From WHSW01 sp963729075 (lineage in GTDB: Bacteria; Actinomycetota; Thermoleophilia; Solirubrobacterales; 70-9), in assembly GCA_963729075.1 (NCBI GenBank), contig CAVSMU010000005.1, positions 34,352-98,351 of the forward strand: a stretch of DNA of 64,000 nucleotides, given 5' to 3'. The notes under the pieces were generated by a model. The model was not told the origin of the DNA. It saw nothing but the letters and a program-made list of their open reading frames with translations, and made no database searches. Made by a program: the position numbers and the translations under genes. Below are positions 40,469-49,629 of the stretch, one piece after another (position 1 is the first letter of the stretch; the number at the start of each line of letters is the position of its first letter).

Positions 40469-41380
40469 CTACCTCAGCCCGGTGCGCAGGTCAGCAATGA
40501 CCCGGTCGGCCTGCTCGGTCACCTGCTGCCAGGTGTAGCGCCGCACGTCGTAGCCGGCGTCGCGAAGCGTGAGCTCCCGCCGCCGGTCCCGCTCGGCCGC
40601 CGCCGGGTAACCGTGCGCATCGTGCCCGTCGAGCTCGACGACGAGACGCCGCGCCCGCCAGAGCGCGTCGACCTTGAGCCCGGCGACGAGGACGTTGACC
40701 TCGGGCAACGGAACGCCCGCGTCCTCGCAGAGCAGCAGGAAGCGCTCCTCGAGCGCGCTGAGGGTGTGGGCGAGGGAGGGGAGATGACTGTCCAGCGCCA
40801 CGCGCAGTGCCTGCGAGCCGCGTTGGCCCGGCCCGGCACATCGCACGCACCGCGCCCGGGTCGAGGAGCTGCGGTGGTCCGCCTCGGCGAGGGCGCGACG
40901 GAGGTCAGCGAAGGAGAGCATCGAGGCGAGATCAAGCAGCGTGCGGGGGACATCGGCGTGACGAGGAGCCCTGTCGTGCACCTCGCACTCGACGGTGCGC
41001 GGTCGGTGAATCTGCACGCCGCGGACGCGGCGTCGGCCGACCCGCGCGCTCAGGTGGATGACGCGTGGCTCGTGATCGATGAAGCCCCACCACCACCCCG
41101 CTGTCGTGTGGCTGAGCACCGCGCCTTCGCCGGCGTGAAGGAGGGCGGCGACCACCCGGCCCTGGACCATGAGCGCCCGGTGCCCGACCGCGTACACGCT
41201 CGGGTAGAGACGGACAAGTCGGCCACAAGCAACCCACCGCGAGATCGTCGACCCCGTGATCCCGCAGCCCAAGAGTTGGGCCCGCGCGATCACTCCCCAT
41301 TGACCGCTCGCAAGCCTCTCGACGCCGAGCGCGTCGGCCGACGCCCGGGGGCCGGGCGTGAGACGACGCGCTCCGGTCAC
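40469..41380 (-). CDS. AbiEi-like / DUF559 protein, second copy
   Basis: The 303-residue protein has the same plan as the gene at 9003: an N-terminal winged-helix 'antitoxin-like' part (LASGQWGVIARAQLLGCGITGSTISRWVACGRLVRLYPSVYAVGHRAL over about 23-71), 'AVLSHTTAGWWWGFI' and a C-terminal nuclease-like domain 'NVLVAGLKVDALWRARRLVVELDGHDAHGYPAAAERDRRRELTLRDAGYDVRRYTWQQV'. D, E and the later Arg/Gln are PD-(D/E)xK-like. It has no partner gene. The paralogues share little beyond the fold motifs. Confidence 0.8.
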   Translation of the reverse strand: MTGARRLTPGPRASADALGVERLASGQWGVIARAQLLGCGITGSTISRWVACGRLVRLYPSVYAVGHRALMVQGRVVAALLHAGEGAVLSHTTAGWWWGFIDHEPRVIHLSARVGRRRVRGVQIHRPRTVECEVHDRAPRHADVPRTLLDLASMLSFADLRRALAEADHRSSSTRARCVRCAGPGQRGSQALRVALDSHLPSLAHTLSALEERFLLLCEDAGVPLPEVNVLVAGLKVDALWRARRLVVELDGHDAHGYPAAAERDRRRELTLRDAGYDVRRYTWQQVTEQADRVIADLRTGLR

Positions 41381-41440
41381 ATCGCCAAGGTTGGCCTCCC
41401 GTACGTGACCCGTGGCCCGCAGCGTGTGACGGAAGTGGAG

Positions 41441-41529
41441 CGGAGGGGGTGGGATTCGAACCCACGGACCGAGAGAACCCGGTCAACAGCTTTCAAGGCT
41501 GCCGCATTCGACCGCTCTGCCACCCCTCC
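41441..41529 (-). tRNA. tRNA-Ser (anticodon TGA)
   Basis: On the minus strand the acceptor strands GGAGGGG (41529-41523) and CCCCTCC (41448-41442) pair, with G as the discriminator at 41441. The anticodon loop reads CTTGAAA, giving anticodon UGA. A long class II variable arm and the T-loop TTCGAAT are present; CCA is not encoded. Length 89. Confidence 0.95.
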
Positions 41530-41581
41530 GGGTGCGGGGCTCAGTCTGACGCCATTTGTCCTCGAATACCCTTGCGCGCGC

Positions 41582-42895
41582 ATGGCGGAGTGGCGCAATT
41601 GGGCGGGCGATCAGCGCTGCACTCCGGCCGCGATCGAGCGTCCCGGGACCCGCGAGGAGCTCGCTGAGATCGTCCGCCGGGCGACCGACCGCGGCCTGCG
41701 GGTCCGGGCCTCGGCGTCGGGCCACTCCTTCACCGAGATTGCGCTCACCGACGGCATCATGGTCCGGCCCGAGCGGCTGACCCGTGTACTGGAGGTGGAC
41801 CGCGCCGCGGGCCTGGTCAAAGTCGAGGCGGGGATCGTCCTCGGCGAGCTCAACCGGCGCCTCGACGACCTCGGGCTCGCGTTCGAGAACCTCGGCGACA
41901 TCGACCGCCAGACGCTCGCCGGCTCGATCTCGACCGGCACCCACGGGACCGGGGCGCGCTTTCGGAGCGTCTCGGCCCAGGTGGAGGCGGTGGAGCTGGT
42001 GCTCGCCGACGGCAGCACGCTGGAACTCTCGGGCGCCGGCGATCCCGCGGGCCTCGCCTGCGCGAGGATCGGGCTGGGGGCGCTGGGGCTGATCTACGCG
42101 GTCACGATCCGCACCGTGCCCGCGTTCACGCTGCATCGCGTTGACGGCCCGAAGCCGCTCGACGAGACCCTGGCTCGCCTCGACGCGCTCAACGAGGCCA
42201 ACGACCACTTCGAGTTCTACGTCTTCCCGAACACCGACATCGCGCTCTGCCGTGAGAGCCGCCGCACCGACGAGCCCCCGCGGCCTCGCTCGCGCGCCGC
42301 GGTGTACGCCCAGGAGGTGATGCTCGAGAACTGGGTGGGCCAGCTCTTCGCCCTCGCCGGCCGCCACCTCCCGTCGCAGGTACCGAGGCTGTCGCGCCTC
42401 GCTGCGCGCGGCGTCGGACGCTCGACCAAGGTCGACCGCAGCTACCGCGTCTTCGCAAGCGAGCGGCGGATCCGGTTCACCGAGATGGAGTACGGGATCC
42501 CGCGCGAGCATGCCGCCGAGGCCGTGCGCCGGGTGCTCGAGCAGGCCGGCCGGCGCGAGCACCAGGTCGCCTACCCGATCGAGGTCCGCTTCGTGGCCGC
42601 CGACGACGTCGCCCTCAGCGCGAGCCACGGCCGCGACACGTGTTACATCGCCGTGCACCAGGACCGCAGGCTCGACTGGGAGCCGTACTTCCGCGAGGTC
42701 GAGAAGATCATGGACTCCTACGGCGGGCGGCCGCACTGGGGCAAGCGCCACTTCCAGACCGCCGCCACGCTCGCTCCCCGTTACCCGCTCTGGGGCGAGT
42801 TTCAGGACCTGCGGGCGAAGCTGGACCCGGGCGGGCTGTTCAGTAACCCGTACACCGATCGCGTCCTCGGCCCGATCGCTCCGGGCCCCGGCTAG
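41582..42895 (+). CDS. FAD-linked D-arabinono-1,4-lactone / L-gulonolactone oxidase family
   Basis: The 437-residue flavoprotein starts MAEWRNWAGDQRC and has the PCMH-type FAD domain: 'GHSFTEIALTDG', 'LDDLGLAFENLGDIDRQTLAGSISTGTHGTG', and a C-terminal ALO domain with 'HQDRRLDWEPYFREVEKIMDSYGGRPHWGKRHF', the usual substrate-site residues. It oxidises an aldono-lactone to an ascorbate-like product, or a sugar alcohol. It is convergent (16 bp) with the PLP-dependent gene at 42912, an arrangement I recall from other actinobacteria. The tRNA-Ser(TGA) lies just upstream, opposite in direction. Confidence 0.88.
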   Translation: MAEWRNWAGDQRCTPAAIERPGTREELAEIVRRATDRGLRVRASASGHSFTEIALTDGIMVRPERLTRVLEVDRAAGLVKVEAGIVLGELNRRLDDLGLAFENLGDIDRQTLAGSISTGTHGTGARFRSVSAQVEAVELVLADGSTLELSGAGDPAGLACARIGLGALGLIYAVTIRTVPAFTLHRVDGPKPLDETLARLDALNEANDHFEFYVFPNTDIALCRESRRTDEPPRPRSRAAVYAQEVMLENWVGQLFALAGRHLPSQVPRLSRLAARGVGRSTKVDRSYRVFASERRIRFTEMEYGIPREHAAEAVRRVLEQAGRREHQVAYPIEVRFVAADDVALSASHGRDTCYIAVHQDRRLDWEPYFREVEKIMDSYGGRPHWGKRHFQTAATLAPRYPLWGEFQDLRAKLDPGGLFSNPYTDRVLGPIAPGPG

Positions 42896-42911
42896 AGGTC
42901 GGGCGGCCGGC

Positions 42912-44159
42912 TCACAGGAAGGACTTGCCCTCGCCCCGGTAGGTCGGGACCTCGTCGACCACGCGCTCGCCCTCGATCAGATAGAGCGAGTTGAAGCGCT
43001 CGCACAGCTCCCCGGCCTTGGCGTGGCGCAGGTACACCCGGTCGCCGACGCGCAACATGTGCGCCGCGGCGCCGTGCAGCGGGGTCTGCACCTCGCCCGC
43101 CGCCTCCTGGCGATCGAAGCGAAGCCCGCCGGGCAGGTACGGCTCGGGCAGGCGGTCCCCGCCCGGAACGCCCGAGGCGATGTATCCGCCGCCGAGCAGG
43201 GTCGCGACGCCGCCGACGGGCCGGCGGGTCACCGCGAGGCAGAAGAACGCCGCCGGCTCCAGGTCGAGCGAGCGGTAGTTGTCGAACAGGGCGGGGGCGT
43301 AGAAGCCTGAGCCCGCCGTGAGCTCGTCGACGGCCCCGCCCGCGGCGGTCCGGGCCAGGCTGCCGGTGCCTCCTCCGTTCACGAACTCGAGCGCCTCGCC
43401 GCGCTCGGCCAGCACCTCGCGGACGTCGGCGACGATCCGCGGCAGGCGCTCGCGGATCTCTCGCTCCGAGGCCGATTGCATCGCCCGGATCGCGGTGCTG
43501 CGCAGCGGCCTGCCGGGGATCCGGTCGCCGACGCCGGCGATGTGGCCCTCGTATGCCATCAGCCCGGCGAGCCGGGTGCCGGGGCGATCGGCGATCTCGG
43601 CCGCCATGCGCTGGGCACGGGCGGGCTCGTGGACCGGCGAGCGCTTCGGCCCGATCCGCGCCATGCGCCCACCGAGCGGCCACCAGCCGACGTCGATGTC
43701 GAGGCAGACCCGGACCTGAGCCGGCCCGCCGCCGATCGTGCCCTCGATCAGGTCGAGGTGGGGGCGGTCGTCGACCATCAGAACGGGCGCTCGGTCGGGC
43801 GCCTCGGCGGCGAGCCGGGCCACCCGGCCGATCGCGCCCCGGTCGACGGAGGGATAGGCGACGACGATGTCGTCGAAGCCGCCTTCGGTGAGCCACAGCG
43901 CCTCGGGCACAGTGAACGCCAGCACGCCGCGAAAGCCGGGATCGAGCTCGCCGATCCGGCGCAGGACGTCGGTCGAGCGGACCGACTTCGACGCCACCCG
44001 GATCGGAAGCCCTCCCGCCTGGTCGAGCATCTTGCGCGCGTTGCGGCGCATCGCGTCGAGGTCCACGAACGCGAACGGCGGCGTCGCCGTCGCGAGAATC
44101 GCGTCGTAGCGCGACTTGAGCGCCTCGCGGTCGATCGTGTCGGCGGGGGCCGGGCTCAC
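42912..44159 (-). CDS. PLP-dependent alanine-racemase-fold enzyme (amino acid deaminase/aldolase type)
   Basis: The 415-residue protein starts at GTG 44159. It has the alanine racemase-like barrel with PLP Lys in 'LPIRVASKSVRSTDVLRRI' (about 51-69) and 'LAGLMAYEGHIAGVGD', then 'FVNGGGTGSLARTAAGGAVDELTAGSGFYAP', which binds the cofactor phosphate, and a C-terminal zinc/beta domain with 'HAKAGELCERFNSLYLI'. This is the D-threonine aldolase / D-serine dehydratase group. It would act on a hydroxy amino acid; the natural substrate is unknown. It is convergent with the lactone oxidase. Confidence 0.85.
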   Translation of the reverse strand: MSPAPADTIDREALKSRYDAILATATPPFAFVDLDAMRRNARKMLDQAGGLPIRVASKSVRSTDVLRRIGELDPGFRGVLAFTVPEALWLTEGGFDDIVVAYPSVDRGAIGRVARLAAEAPDRAPVLMVDDRPHLDLIEGTIGGGPAQVRVCLDIDVGWWPLGGRMARIGPKRSPVHEPARAQRMAAEIADRPGTRLAGLMAYEGHIAGVGDRIPGRPLRSTAIRAMQSASEREIRERLPRIVADVREVLAERGEALEFVNGGGTGSLARTAAGGAVDELTAGSGFYAPALFDNYRSLDLEPAAFFCLAVTRRPVGGVATLLGGGYIASGVPGGDRLPEPYLPGGLRFDRQEAAGEVQTPLHGAAAHMLRVGDRVYLRHAKAGELCERFNSLYLIEGERVVDEVPTYRGEGKSFL

Positions 44160-44214
44160 GGCGAGCGAGCGTATCCAGTGATGCCGAGTAGTGCCTAGAA
44201 TCGGCCCGTCCCCC

Positions 44215-44303
44215 GGAGAGGTGGCCGAGTGGCTGAAGGCACTCGCCTGCTAAGCGAGTAGGGGGCGCAAGCTCTCTCGCGGGTTCGAATCCCGCCCTCT
44301 CCG
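44215..44303 (+). tRNA. tRNA-Ser (anticodon GCT)
   Basis: GGAGAGG (44215-44221) pairs with CCTCTCC (44296-44302), with discriminator G at 44303. The anticodon loop CTGCTAA gives GCU. The variable arm is long, as expected of tRNA-Ser, and the T-loop is TTCGAAT. CCA is not encoded. Confidence 0.96.
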
Positions 44304-44381
44304 CTCCGACGGTCTCGGCGAGCGTCGACTCGCTTGCGCCACGCGCGACTCAGTCGACTTTCACGAAGTCTCAGTTCCGGG

Positions 44382-45986
44382 ATGGGGTACGGTGCCGTTC
44401 ACTTGGCAAGGGATTGCCGAACCCCCCGCCCCGGGCTGATCGCCCTCTCGACACTGGTTGGGATGTCGCTTCTGGCGACGAGCTCGACCGGCTCGACCGC
44501 CGCGCCTCCGCAGACGTCGGCCGCGCTCGTCGGCGCTGCGAACGGCGCCATCGCCTGGACGGCTTGCGGCGAGCAACTCGAGTGCGCGAAGGTGCGGGTG
44601 CCGCTGAACTGGGAACACCCGCGCGGAGGCAAGATCAAGCTCGCGGTGATCCGCCACCGCGCCAGTCGGCCCGAGGAGCGGATCGGCTCGATGTTCGTGA
44701 ACCCGGGCGGACCCGGCGGCTCCGTCGAGCAGGTGCGAGAGGAGGGAGCGAGTCTGGACGCTGCAGGGCAGGGTCGGTTCGACGTCGTCGGGTGGGACAT
44801 CCGCGGCGCCGGCGACAGCACCCACGTTCGATGCTTCCGGGGCGATAAGCGGAGGGCGAGGTTCTTCGCCAACTGGTCGATTCCCACGCCGGGACGCCAG
44901 TCGCGTCGCATCGCGCACAAGACAGCGACGCTCGCGCGGCGCTGCGGTGAGGTCAGCGGCAGGCTGCTGCGCCACATCTCCGCGGCCGACACGGCCCGCG
45001 ATCTCGACCACTTGCGCCGGCTCGTCGGCGACCGAAAGCTCACCTACGTTGGCATCTCGGCCGGGACGTTCATCGGCCAGACCTACGCCAACATGTTTCC
45101 GCGCCGGGTGCGGGCAATGGTCCTCGACGGGGTCGTCGACCCCGTCGCCTACACGCGGGGAACCGAGGCGGGGTACGCGAATCAGCTCAGGTTCAGCGAC
45201 CGAGGGTTCGAGGGTTTTCTGTCGCTGTGCGAGAGCGCGGGGCCGGCGGGCTGCGCACTGGCGGGTGACGGTCCCGTGGCGCCGCGCGTGGATCAGATGC
45301 TGGCGCAGCTGCGGCGCGGCTCCATCCCGGCCCCGTCCGCCGATCCGCCAGGCGAGCTGACCTACGGCGACGCCCTCTCCGCGATCATCGTCGAGATGAG
45401 CGCGGGTCCCGCCACGTGGCCGGACCTCGCGGCCCAGCTCGATGCGGCCGCCAGCGGCGATGGATCCGCGCTTGCGACCGCGGGCCGTTTGCTCACGACC
45501 GCGTTTTCGTCGCAGGACGTCGCTCCCGGTCTGCCTGGCGTCGGACTCACGTGCGCGGACAGCCCCGCCCGGGAAGGCCCCGGGGCGTGGCGGAACGTTC
45601 TCGATCGGCTCTCGCGCGTCAGCTTCAGCTACGGACCGGTGCTCACCTGGTGGCGCTGGGCGCCCTGTGCCTCATGGCCCGCGCGCAGCGCCGATCGTTA
45701 CACCGGGCCATGGAACGCCTCGACGAACAACCCGATCCTGGTCATCGGCACCCGCTTCGACCCGAACACGCCGTACGCGAACGCTCGCCGCACCGCGCGC
45801 CGGCTCGGCAACGCGGTCCTGCTGACCCATGACGGCTATAGCCACACCAGCCCCCGAGATCCCAGCGCCTGTATCAAGAGCGCCACCAGCGAGTATCTGG
45901 TTGCCCTTGTCACCCCACCGCCCGGGACGATTTGCCCCTCCGATCGGCAGCCATTCGACCCGGATTTCGGCGAGCCGATTCCCTGA
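44382..45986 (+). CDS. Secreted alpha/beta hydrolase (TAP-like, proline-iminopeptidase type)
   Basis: The 534-residue protein starts MGYGAVHLARDCRTPR (a TTG start at 44334 is also open) and carries a signal-like hydrophobic segment 'LIALSTLVGMSLLATSSTGS'. The hydrolase core has 'GSMFVNPGGPGGS' (oxyanion loop), the nucleophile elbow 'YVGISAGTFIGQTYA', and the C-terminal TAP-like part 'NNPILVIGTRFDPNTPYANARR' with 'HDGYSHTS', giving Asp and His. Such proteins are secreted tripeptidyl- or prolyl-aminopeptidases in actinomycetes. Cys pairs (CGEQLEC; CADS; CIKS) suggest disulfides. Confidence 0.84.
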   Translation: MGYGAVHLARDCRTPRPGLIALSTLVGMSLLATSSTGSTAAPPQTSAALVGAANGAIAWTACGEQLECAKVRVPLNWEHPRGGKIKLAVIRHRASRPEERIGSMFVNPGGPGGSVEQVREEGASLDAAGQGRFDVVGWDIRGAGDSTHVRCFRGDKRRARFFANWSIPTPGRQSRRIAHKTATLARRCGEVSGRLLRHISAADTARDLDHLRRLVGDRKLTYVGISAGTFIGQTYANMFPRRVRAMVLDGVVDPVAYTRGTEAGYANQLRFSDRGFEGFLSLCESAGPAGCALAGDGPVAPRVDQMLAQLRRGSIPAPSADPPGELTYGDALSAIIVEMSAGPATWPDLAAQLDAAASGDGSALATAGRLLTTAFSSQDVAPGLPGVGLTCADSPAREGPGAWRNVLDRLSRVSFSYGPVLTWWRWAPCASWPARSADRYTGPWNASTNNPILVIGTRFDPNTPYANARRTARRLGNAVLLTHDGYSHTSPRDPSACIKSATSEYLVALVTPPPGTICPSDRQPFDPDFGEPIP

Positions 45987-46003
45987 GCGCGAGCATCTCC
46001 GGG

Positions 46004-47002
46004 ATGGACACCAAGCGCAAGCGGGAACAGCCCCGCGGCGAGCGCGTGGTGCCGGGGATCTGGCGCCTGCGACTGCCGCTGCCGTGGCCAGGGGTCCCGC
46101 ACGTCAACGCGTTCGCCATTCGCGCCGGGGACGGGATCGTGCTCTTCGACACCGGCTACGCGTTCGAGGACGGCACCCGCGGGCTCGAGCTCGCGCTCGC
46201 CCAGGTCGGCGCGCGGATCGAGGACGTGAGCCTGCTCGTCTGCACCCACGCCCACACCGACCATTACGGCCTCGCGGGCCCGATCCTGGATGCCGCCGGC
46301 TGCGAGCTGTGGATGCATCCCGCCTGGGAGCACGTGCGCGCGCTCGCAGACGACCCGGACGGCGCCCTCGACCGGCGGATCGAGGTCGCGCGTCAGAGCG
46401 GCGTCCCGCCGGCGGGCCTCGAGCTGTACGAGCGCTCCCGCCGCGGCGAGAACACGGGCATCGCCCGCGCCGTACCCCCCGATCGCGAGCTCGTGCCGGG
46501 GGTCGAGATCGAGACCGACGTCGGCACCTGGGAGGTCCACGAGACACCGGGCCACGCGCCCTCGCACGTCGTCCTGCACGAGCCCGAGAGCGGGATGCTG
46601 GTCTCCGGCGATCACCTGCTCGGCCGGGTATCGCCGTTCTTCGACCACGGCCACACCCCTGACCCGGTGGCCGAGTTCCTGGTCGGACTGGAGCGCGTCG
46701 AGCAGCTCGAGACTGGCCTTTGCCTCCCCGGGCACGGGAGGCCGTTCCGCGACGTTCCACGGAAGATCGCTGCGAACCGGCTGGAGATCGAGCGGCACCT
46801 GGAGCGCGTGCGCGCCGCGCTCGCCGACGGCACCCGGACGGCGTTCGAGGTTGCCGGCGAGATCATCGGCTCCGAGAACCTCAACCCGGCGACGGCGGCC
46901 TGGGGCCTGCAGCTGGCGCTCGCCTACCTCGACCATCTCGGTGCCCGCGGAGAGGCGGTCGAGGTCGACGGCGCGGACCCGCGCCGCTGGCGCGCCGCCT
47001 GA
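46004..47002 (+). CDS. MBL-fold metallo-hydrolase with C-terminal extension
   Basis: The 332-residue protein starts MDTKRKREQPRGERVV and keeps the metal motif 'THAHTDHYGLAG' (HxHxDH), a 'TPGHAPSHVVLHEP' His, 'VSGDHLLG' Asp and 'LCLPGHGRPF' His, binding two metal ions. The C-terminal domain (about 235-332: IERHLERVRAALADGTRTAFEVAGEII) is helical, of the winged type seen in LACTB2-like thioesterases. Substrate unknown; acyl-CoA or lactone-type esters are typical. It is convergent with the SnoaL gene, 7 bp apart. Confidence 0.88.
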   Translation: MDTKRKREQPRGERVVPGIWRLRLPLPWPGVPHVNAFAIRAGDGIVLFDTGYAFEDGTRGLELALAQVGARIEDVSLLVCTHAHTDHYGLAGPILDAAGCELWMHPAWEHVRALADDPDGALDRRIEVARQSGVPPAGLELYERSRRGENTGIARAVPPDRELVPGVEIETDVGTWEVHETPGHAPSHVVLHEPESGMLVSGDHLLGRVSPFFDHGHTPDPVAEFLVGLERVEQLETGLCLPGHGRPFRDVPRKIAANRLEIERHLERVRAALADGTRTAFEVAGEIIGSENLNPATAAWGLQLALAYLDHLGARGEAVEVDGADPRRWRAA

Positions 47003-47009
47003 CGAACGC

Positions 47010-47525
47010 TCAGGTTGCCGGTGCCGAATCGGAACCCGGCGCGGCCACGGCGTTCGCCATGAACTCGTCGAGGTTCTCGCGTGCCTGCCCCCGGATCTTG
47101 GCCCGCACCGGCGGGGCCCAGCCCAGGAGCACGCCGGCCGGGCCGAGGGCCTGGCGGGCCCAGCGCCAGAGGTCGAAGTCGTCGGTGTGCTCGGCGATCA
47201 GGCCCTGCTCGAAACGAAACGACGCGTCGATCTCGTTGTGCACACGCCGCCCGGTGCCGCTGAAGGTGTAGTCGGCTTCCCAGTGCGCGGAACCCCGATC
47301 GCCATCGGTTCTCACCGCCGAGTGGCTGAGTTCGAGGTCGACGCCACGCTCGCACAGCATGCGCCACATCGCCCGCACCTCGTCGCCCTCGAGATCCTGG
47401 AAGACCGGGTCGGAGAAGCGGGCATCGGGCGCGTAGCAGCCCGCCATCGTCTCGTGGTCGCGGCGGGCAAACGCGCCATAGAAGCGGTCGATCAGCTCGG
47501 CGTTCGCGGCGGCGTCCTCGGCCAC
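47010..47525 (-). CDS. NTF2/SnoaL-like protein
   Basis: The 171-residue protein starts at GTG 47525 (MAEDAAANAELIDRFYGAFARRDHETMAGCYAP). The alpha+beta cone fold is clear: 'DRFYGAFARRDHETMAGCYAPDARFSDPVF', 'GDEVRAMWRMLCE', 'SAHWEADYTFSGTGRRVHNEIDASFRFEQGLIAEHTDDFDLWRW'. Similar proteins are ketosteroid-isomerase-like but most have no tested role. The C-terminal tail (LGPAGVLLGWAPPVRAKIRGQARENLDEFMA) is longer than in the tandem SnoaL genes at 51.2-53.3 kb. It lies just before tRNA-Arg. Confidence 0.8.
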   Translation of the reverse strand: MAEDAAANAELIDRFYGAFARRDHETMAGCYAPDARFSDPVFQDLEGDEVRAMWRMLCERGVDLELSHSAVRTDGDRGSAHWEADYTFSGTGRRVHNEIDASFRFEQGLIAEHTDDFDLWRWARQALGPAGVLLGWAPPVRAKIRGQARENLDEFMANAVAAPGSDSAPAT

Positions 47526-47577
47526 GCGCCGATCGTATCCCGCCCTACAATGGCCCGTCCAGGGGCGCGCCCCTTCC

Positions 47578-47651
47578 GGGCCCGTAGCTCAGCCGGATAG
47601 AGCGTCGGTCTACGAAACCGAAGGTCACAGGTTCGAATCCTGTCGGGCCCG
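47578..47651 (+). tRNA. tRNA-Arg (anticodon ACG)
   Basis: GGGCCCG (47578-47584) pairs with CGGGCCC (47644-47650), discriminator G at 47651. The anticodon loop CTACGAA gives ACG, which is modified to ICG and needs TadA. T-loop TTCGAAT. CCA is not encoded. It marks the left edge of the accessory stretch. Confidence 0.96.
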
Positions 47652-48199
47652 TCCTCGAAGCCCCTGCTAACGCGGGGGTTTCGTCGTTTGTGGGCTCGGT
47701 GTCGATGTGCAGGCGGGCACCAAACGGGCACCAATCGCGCCTCTCGACGTGGGACAATGAGGACTTAGTAGGACCCGGCTCGCGCCACACTTCCAGCGCG
47801 GGCAGCCACCGAACCGGGCGGGGAAGCCGACTTCGGAGGCACGGTAGGGACGGTTCCCGCGCTAGGCGTGGAGTTCGACGTGCGCGGTCTCCGTTGTCGT
47901 GTCACCGGTGAGAGGTGTGTACAGGGTAGGCGTGAATCGGCGGCTGGGGCCATCGGTGCCCGAATCCGGCAGCTGCCGACTCGGAGGCCCGTCGCCGGCC
48001 GGATCTCGCTCTCGTCGGTAGCTACTACGAGGCTCGACTTGCCGAGTTGCTGGAGCGCCTACGCGACGGCTTTGCGCGATACGACGCCGGCGAGCTGGAC
48101 GCATTCGACGGCCTTGACATTTGCGGACAACCGATCAGAATCACGGGGTCCGTCGAGGTGCCCGCCATGCAGTGCGTCACCGCGACCGATGAGCGCTTG
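47652..48199. other. Low-coding stretch with a possible gene remnant
   Basis: After the tRNA terminator this 548-bp region has no convincing gene. Two tandem 11-mers GGGCACCAAAC / GGGCACCAATC (47715-47736) stand out. One plus-strand frame from about 47995 reads as protein-like sequence (LAELLERLRDGFARYDAGELDAFDGL), recalling a helix of small actinobacterial proteins, but it leads without a clear start into the repeat protein frame. It is best taken as a remnant or non-coding spacer. Confidence 0.35.
47661..47678 (+). terminator. Terminator-like hairpin after tRNA-Arg
   Basis: CCCCTGC (47661-47667) and GCGGGGG (47672-47678) form a seven-pair stem including one T-G pair, loop TAAC, followed by a T-rich run (TTTCGTCGTTTG). 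It lies 10 bases downstream of the tRNA and fits an intrinsic terminator. Confidence 0.6.
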
Positions 48200-49629
48200 A
48201 TGCGCCACCGCGATAAAGGGTGGCTCCGGACAAGGGACGGGAGGAGAGCGCCTACGAACCCGAGGAATCGAAGCGGTGCAAGAGCCGAGTTCCTTGCGGC
48301 CTCACTCCTCACCTTGGTGCTGGTTGGTTTCCTGGTCCCGCCGCTCTCGCACGCGGCGTGGACGGCGCCCGTCAACGTCTCCCGCGCGAACCAGAATGCG
48401 TCCAGGCCCCAGGTGGCGGTCGACGCCAACGGCGATGCGGTGTTCACCTGGGAGCGCTTCGACGGGGCGAACTGGCGGATCCAGGCCCGGACCCGCTCGG
48501 CAGCCGGCGTCCTGAGCGCGGTGCAGACCCTCTCCGGGGCCGGGCAGAACGCGTTCTCCCCCCAGGTCGCGGTCGACGACGCCGGCGATGCGGTGTTCAC
48601 CTGGTCGCGCTCCGACGGGGCGAGCTCCCGGGTCCAGACCCGGGCGCGCTCCGCCGCCGGCGCCCTGAGCGCCGTGCAGAACCTCTCCGACCCCGGGCAG
48701 AACGCGTTCGCCCCCCAGGTGGCCGTCGATGCGGACGGCGACGCGGTGTTCGCCTGGTCGCTCGACGTGGGGGCGAACCCCCAGCTGGCCCAGGCTCGGG
48801 CCCGCTCCGCCGCCGGCACCCTGAGCGCCGTGCAGAACCTCTCGGATTCCGGGTCGGACGCGCTCTCCCCCTTCCCCAAGTCGGGGTCGATGCCGACGGC
48901 GACGCGGTGTTCACCTGGGAGCGCTCCGACGGTGCGAACCTCCGGATCCAGACCCGGGCGCGCGACTCCTTCACCGGCAACCTGAGCGCCGTGCAGAACC
49001 TCGCGGCTAAGCGCCGATATCGATGTGCACCAGGTCGGGGTCGATGCCGACGGCGACGCGGTGTTCACGTGGGTGGGTCGAGACGGCACGACAAACTGCG
49101 GCGGGTTCGGTTGCTTGCGCGTCCAGGCCCAGGCGCGCTCCGCGGCCGGCGTCCTGAGCGCTGTGCAGAACCTCTCCAAGGGCGGGCAGAACGTGCGCCT
49201 CGAACACCAGGTCGCGGTCGACGACGCCGGCGACGCGGTGTTCACCTGGTCGCGCGTCGACGGGTTGAACTCCCGGGTCCAGACCCGGGCGCGCTCCGCC
49301 GCCGGCACCCTGAGCGCCGTGCAGAACCTCTCCGACCCCGGGCAGAAGCGTTCGCCCCCCAGGTGGCCGTCGATGCGGACGGCGACGCGGTGTTCACCTG
49401 GTCGCGCTTCGACGGGACGGTTCCGGATCCGGACTTCCCGTGCTGCGCTCGGATCCAGGCCAGGACGCGCTCCGCCGCGGGCACATTGAGCGGCGTACAG
49501 ACCCTATCCGCTGCCGGGCAGGATGCGTTCAACCCCCAGGTGGGGGTCGACGTCGCAGGTAAGGCGGTCGCCACCTGGCAGCGCTTCGACGGAACCAACG
49601 ATCGGATCCAGGCCTCGGCGGGCCCGTAG
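48200..49629 (+). pseudogene. Secreted protein of about 57-residue tandem repeats, three frameshifts
   Basis: From an ATG at 48200 (MRHRDKGWLRTRDG) a signal segment (LLTLVLVGFLVPPLSHAA) leads into about eight repeats with consensus PQVAVDADGDAVFTW..., then a variable part and 'RVQTRARSAAGxLSAVQNLSxxGQNAF'. The frame shifts near 48885 (before PQVGVDADG), near 49012 (before DVHQVGVDADG) and near 49348 (before PQVAVDADG), and ends at TAG 49627-49629. These repeats are probably beta-propeller or beta-solenoid blades of secreted Thermoleophilia proteins. Binding partner unknown. Start uncertain. Every repeat reads well in its own frame. Confidence 0.75.

Noticed and set aside
47868..48200. 110-codon plus-strand frame before the repeat protein
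   Set aside because: Composition is irregular and its start lacks a ribosome site; the alternative frame is more protein-like but also unsupported.
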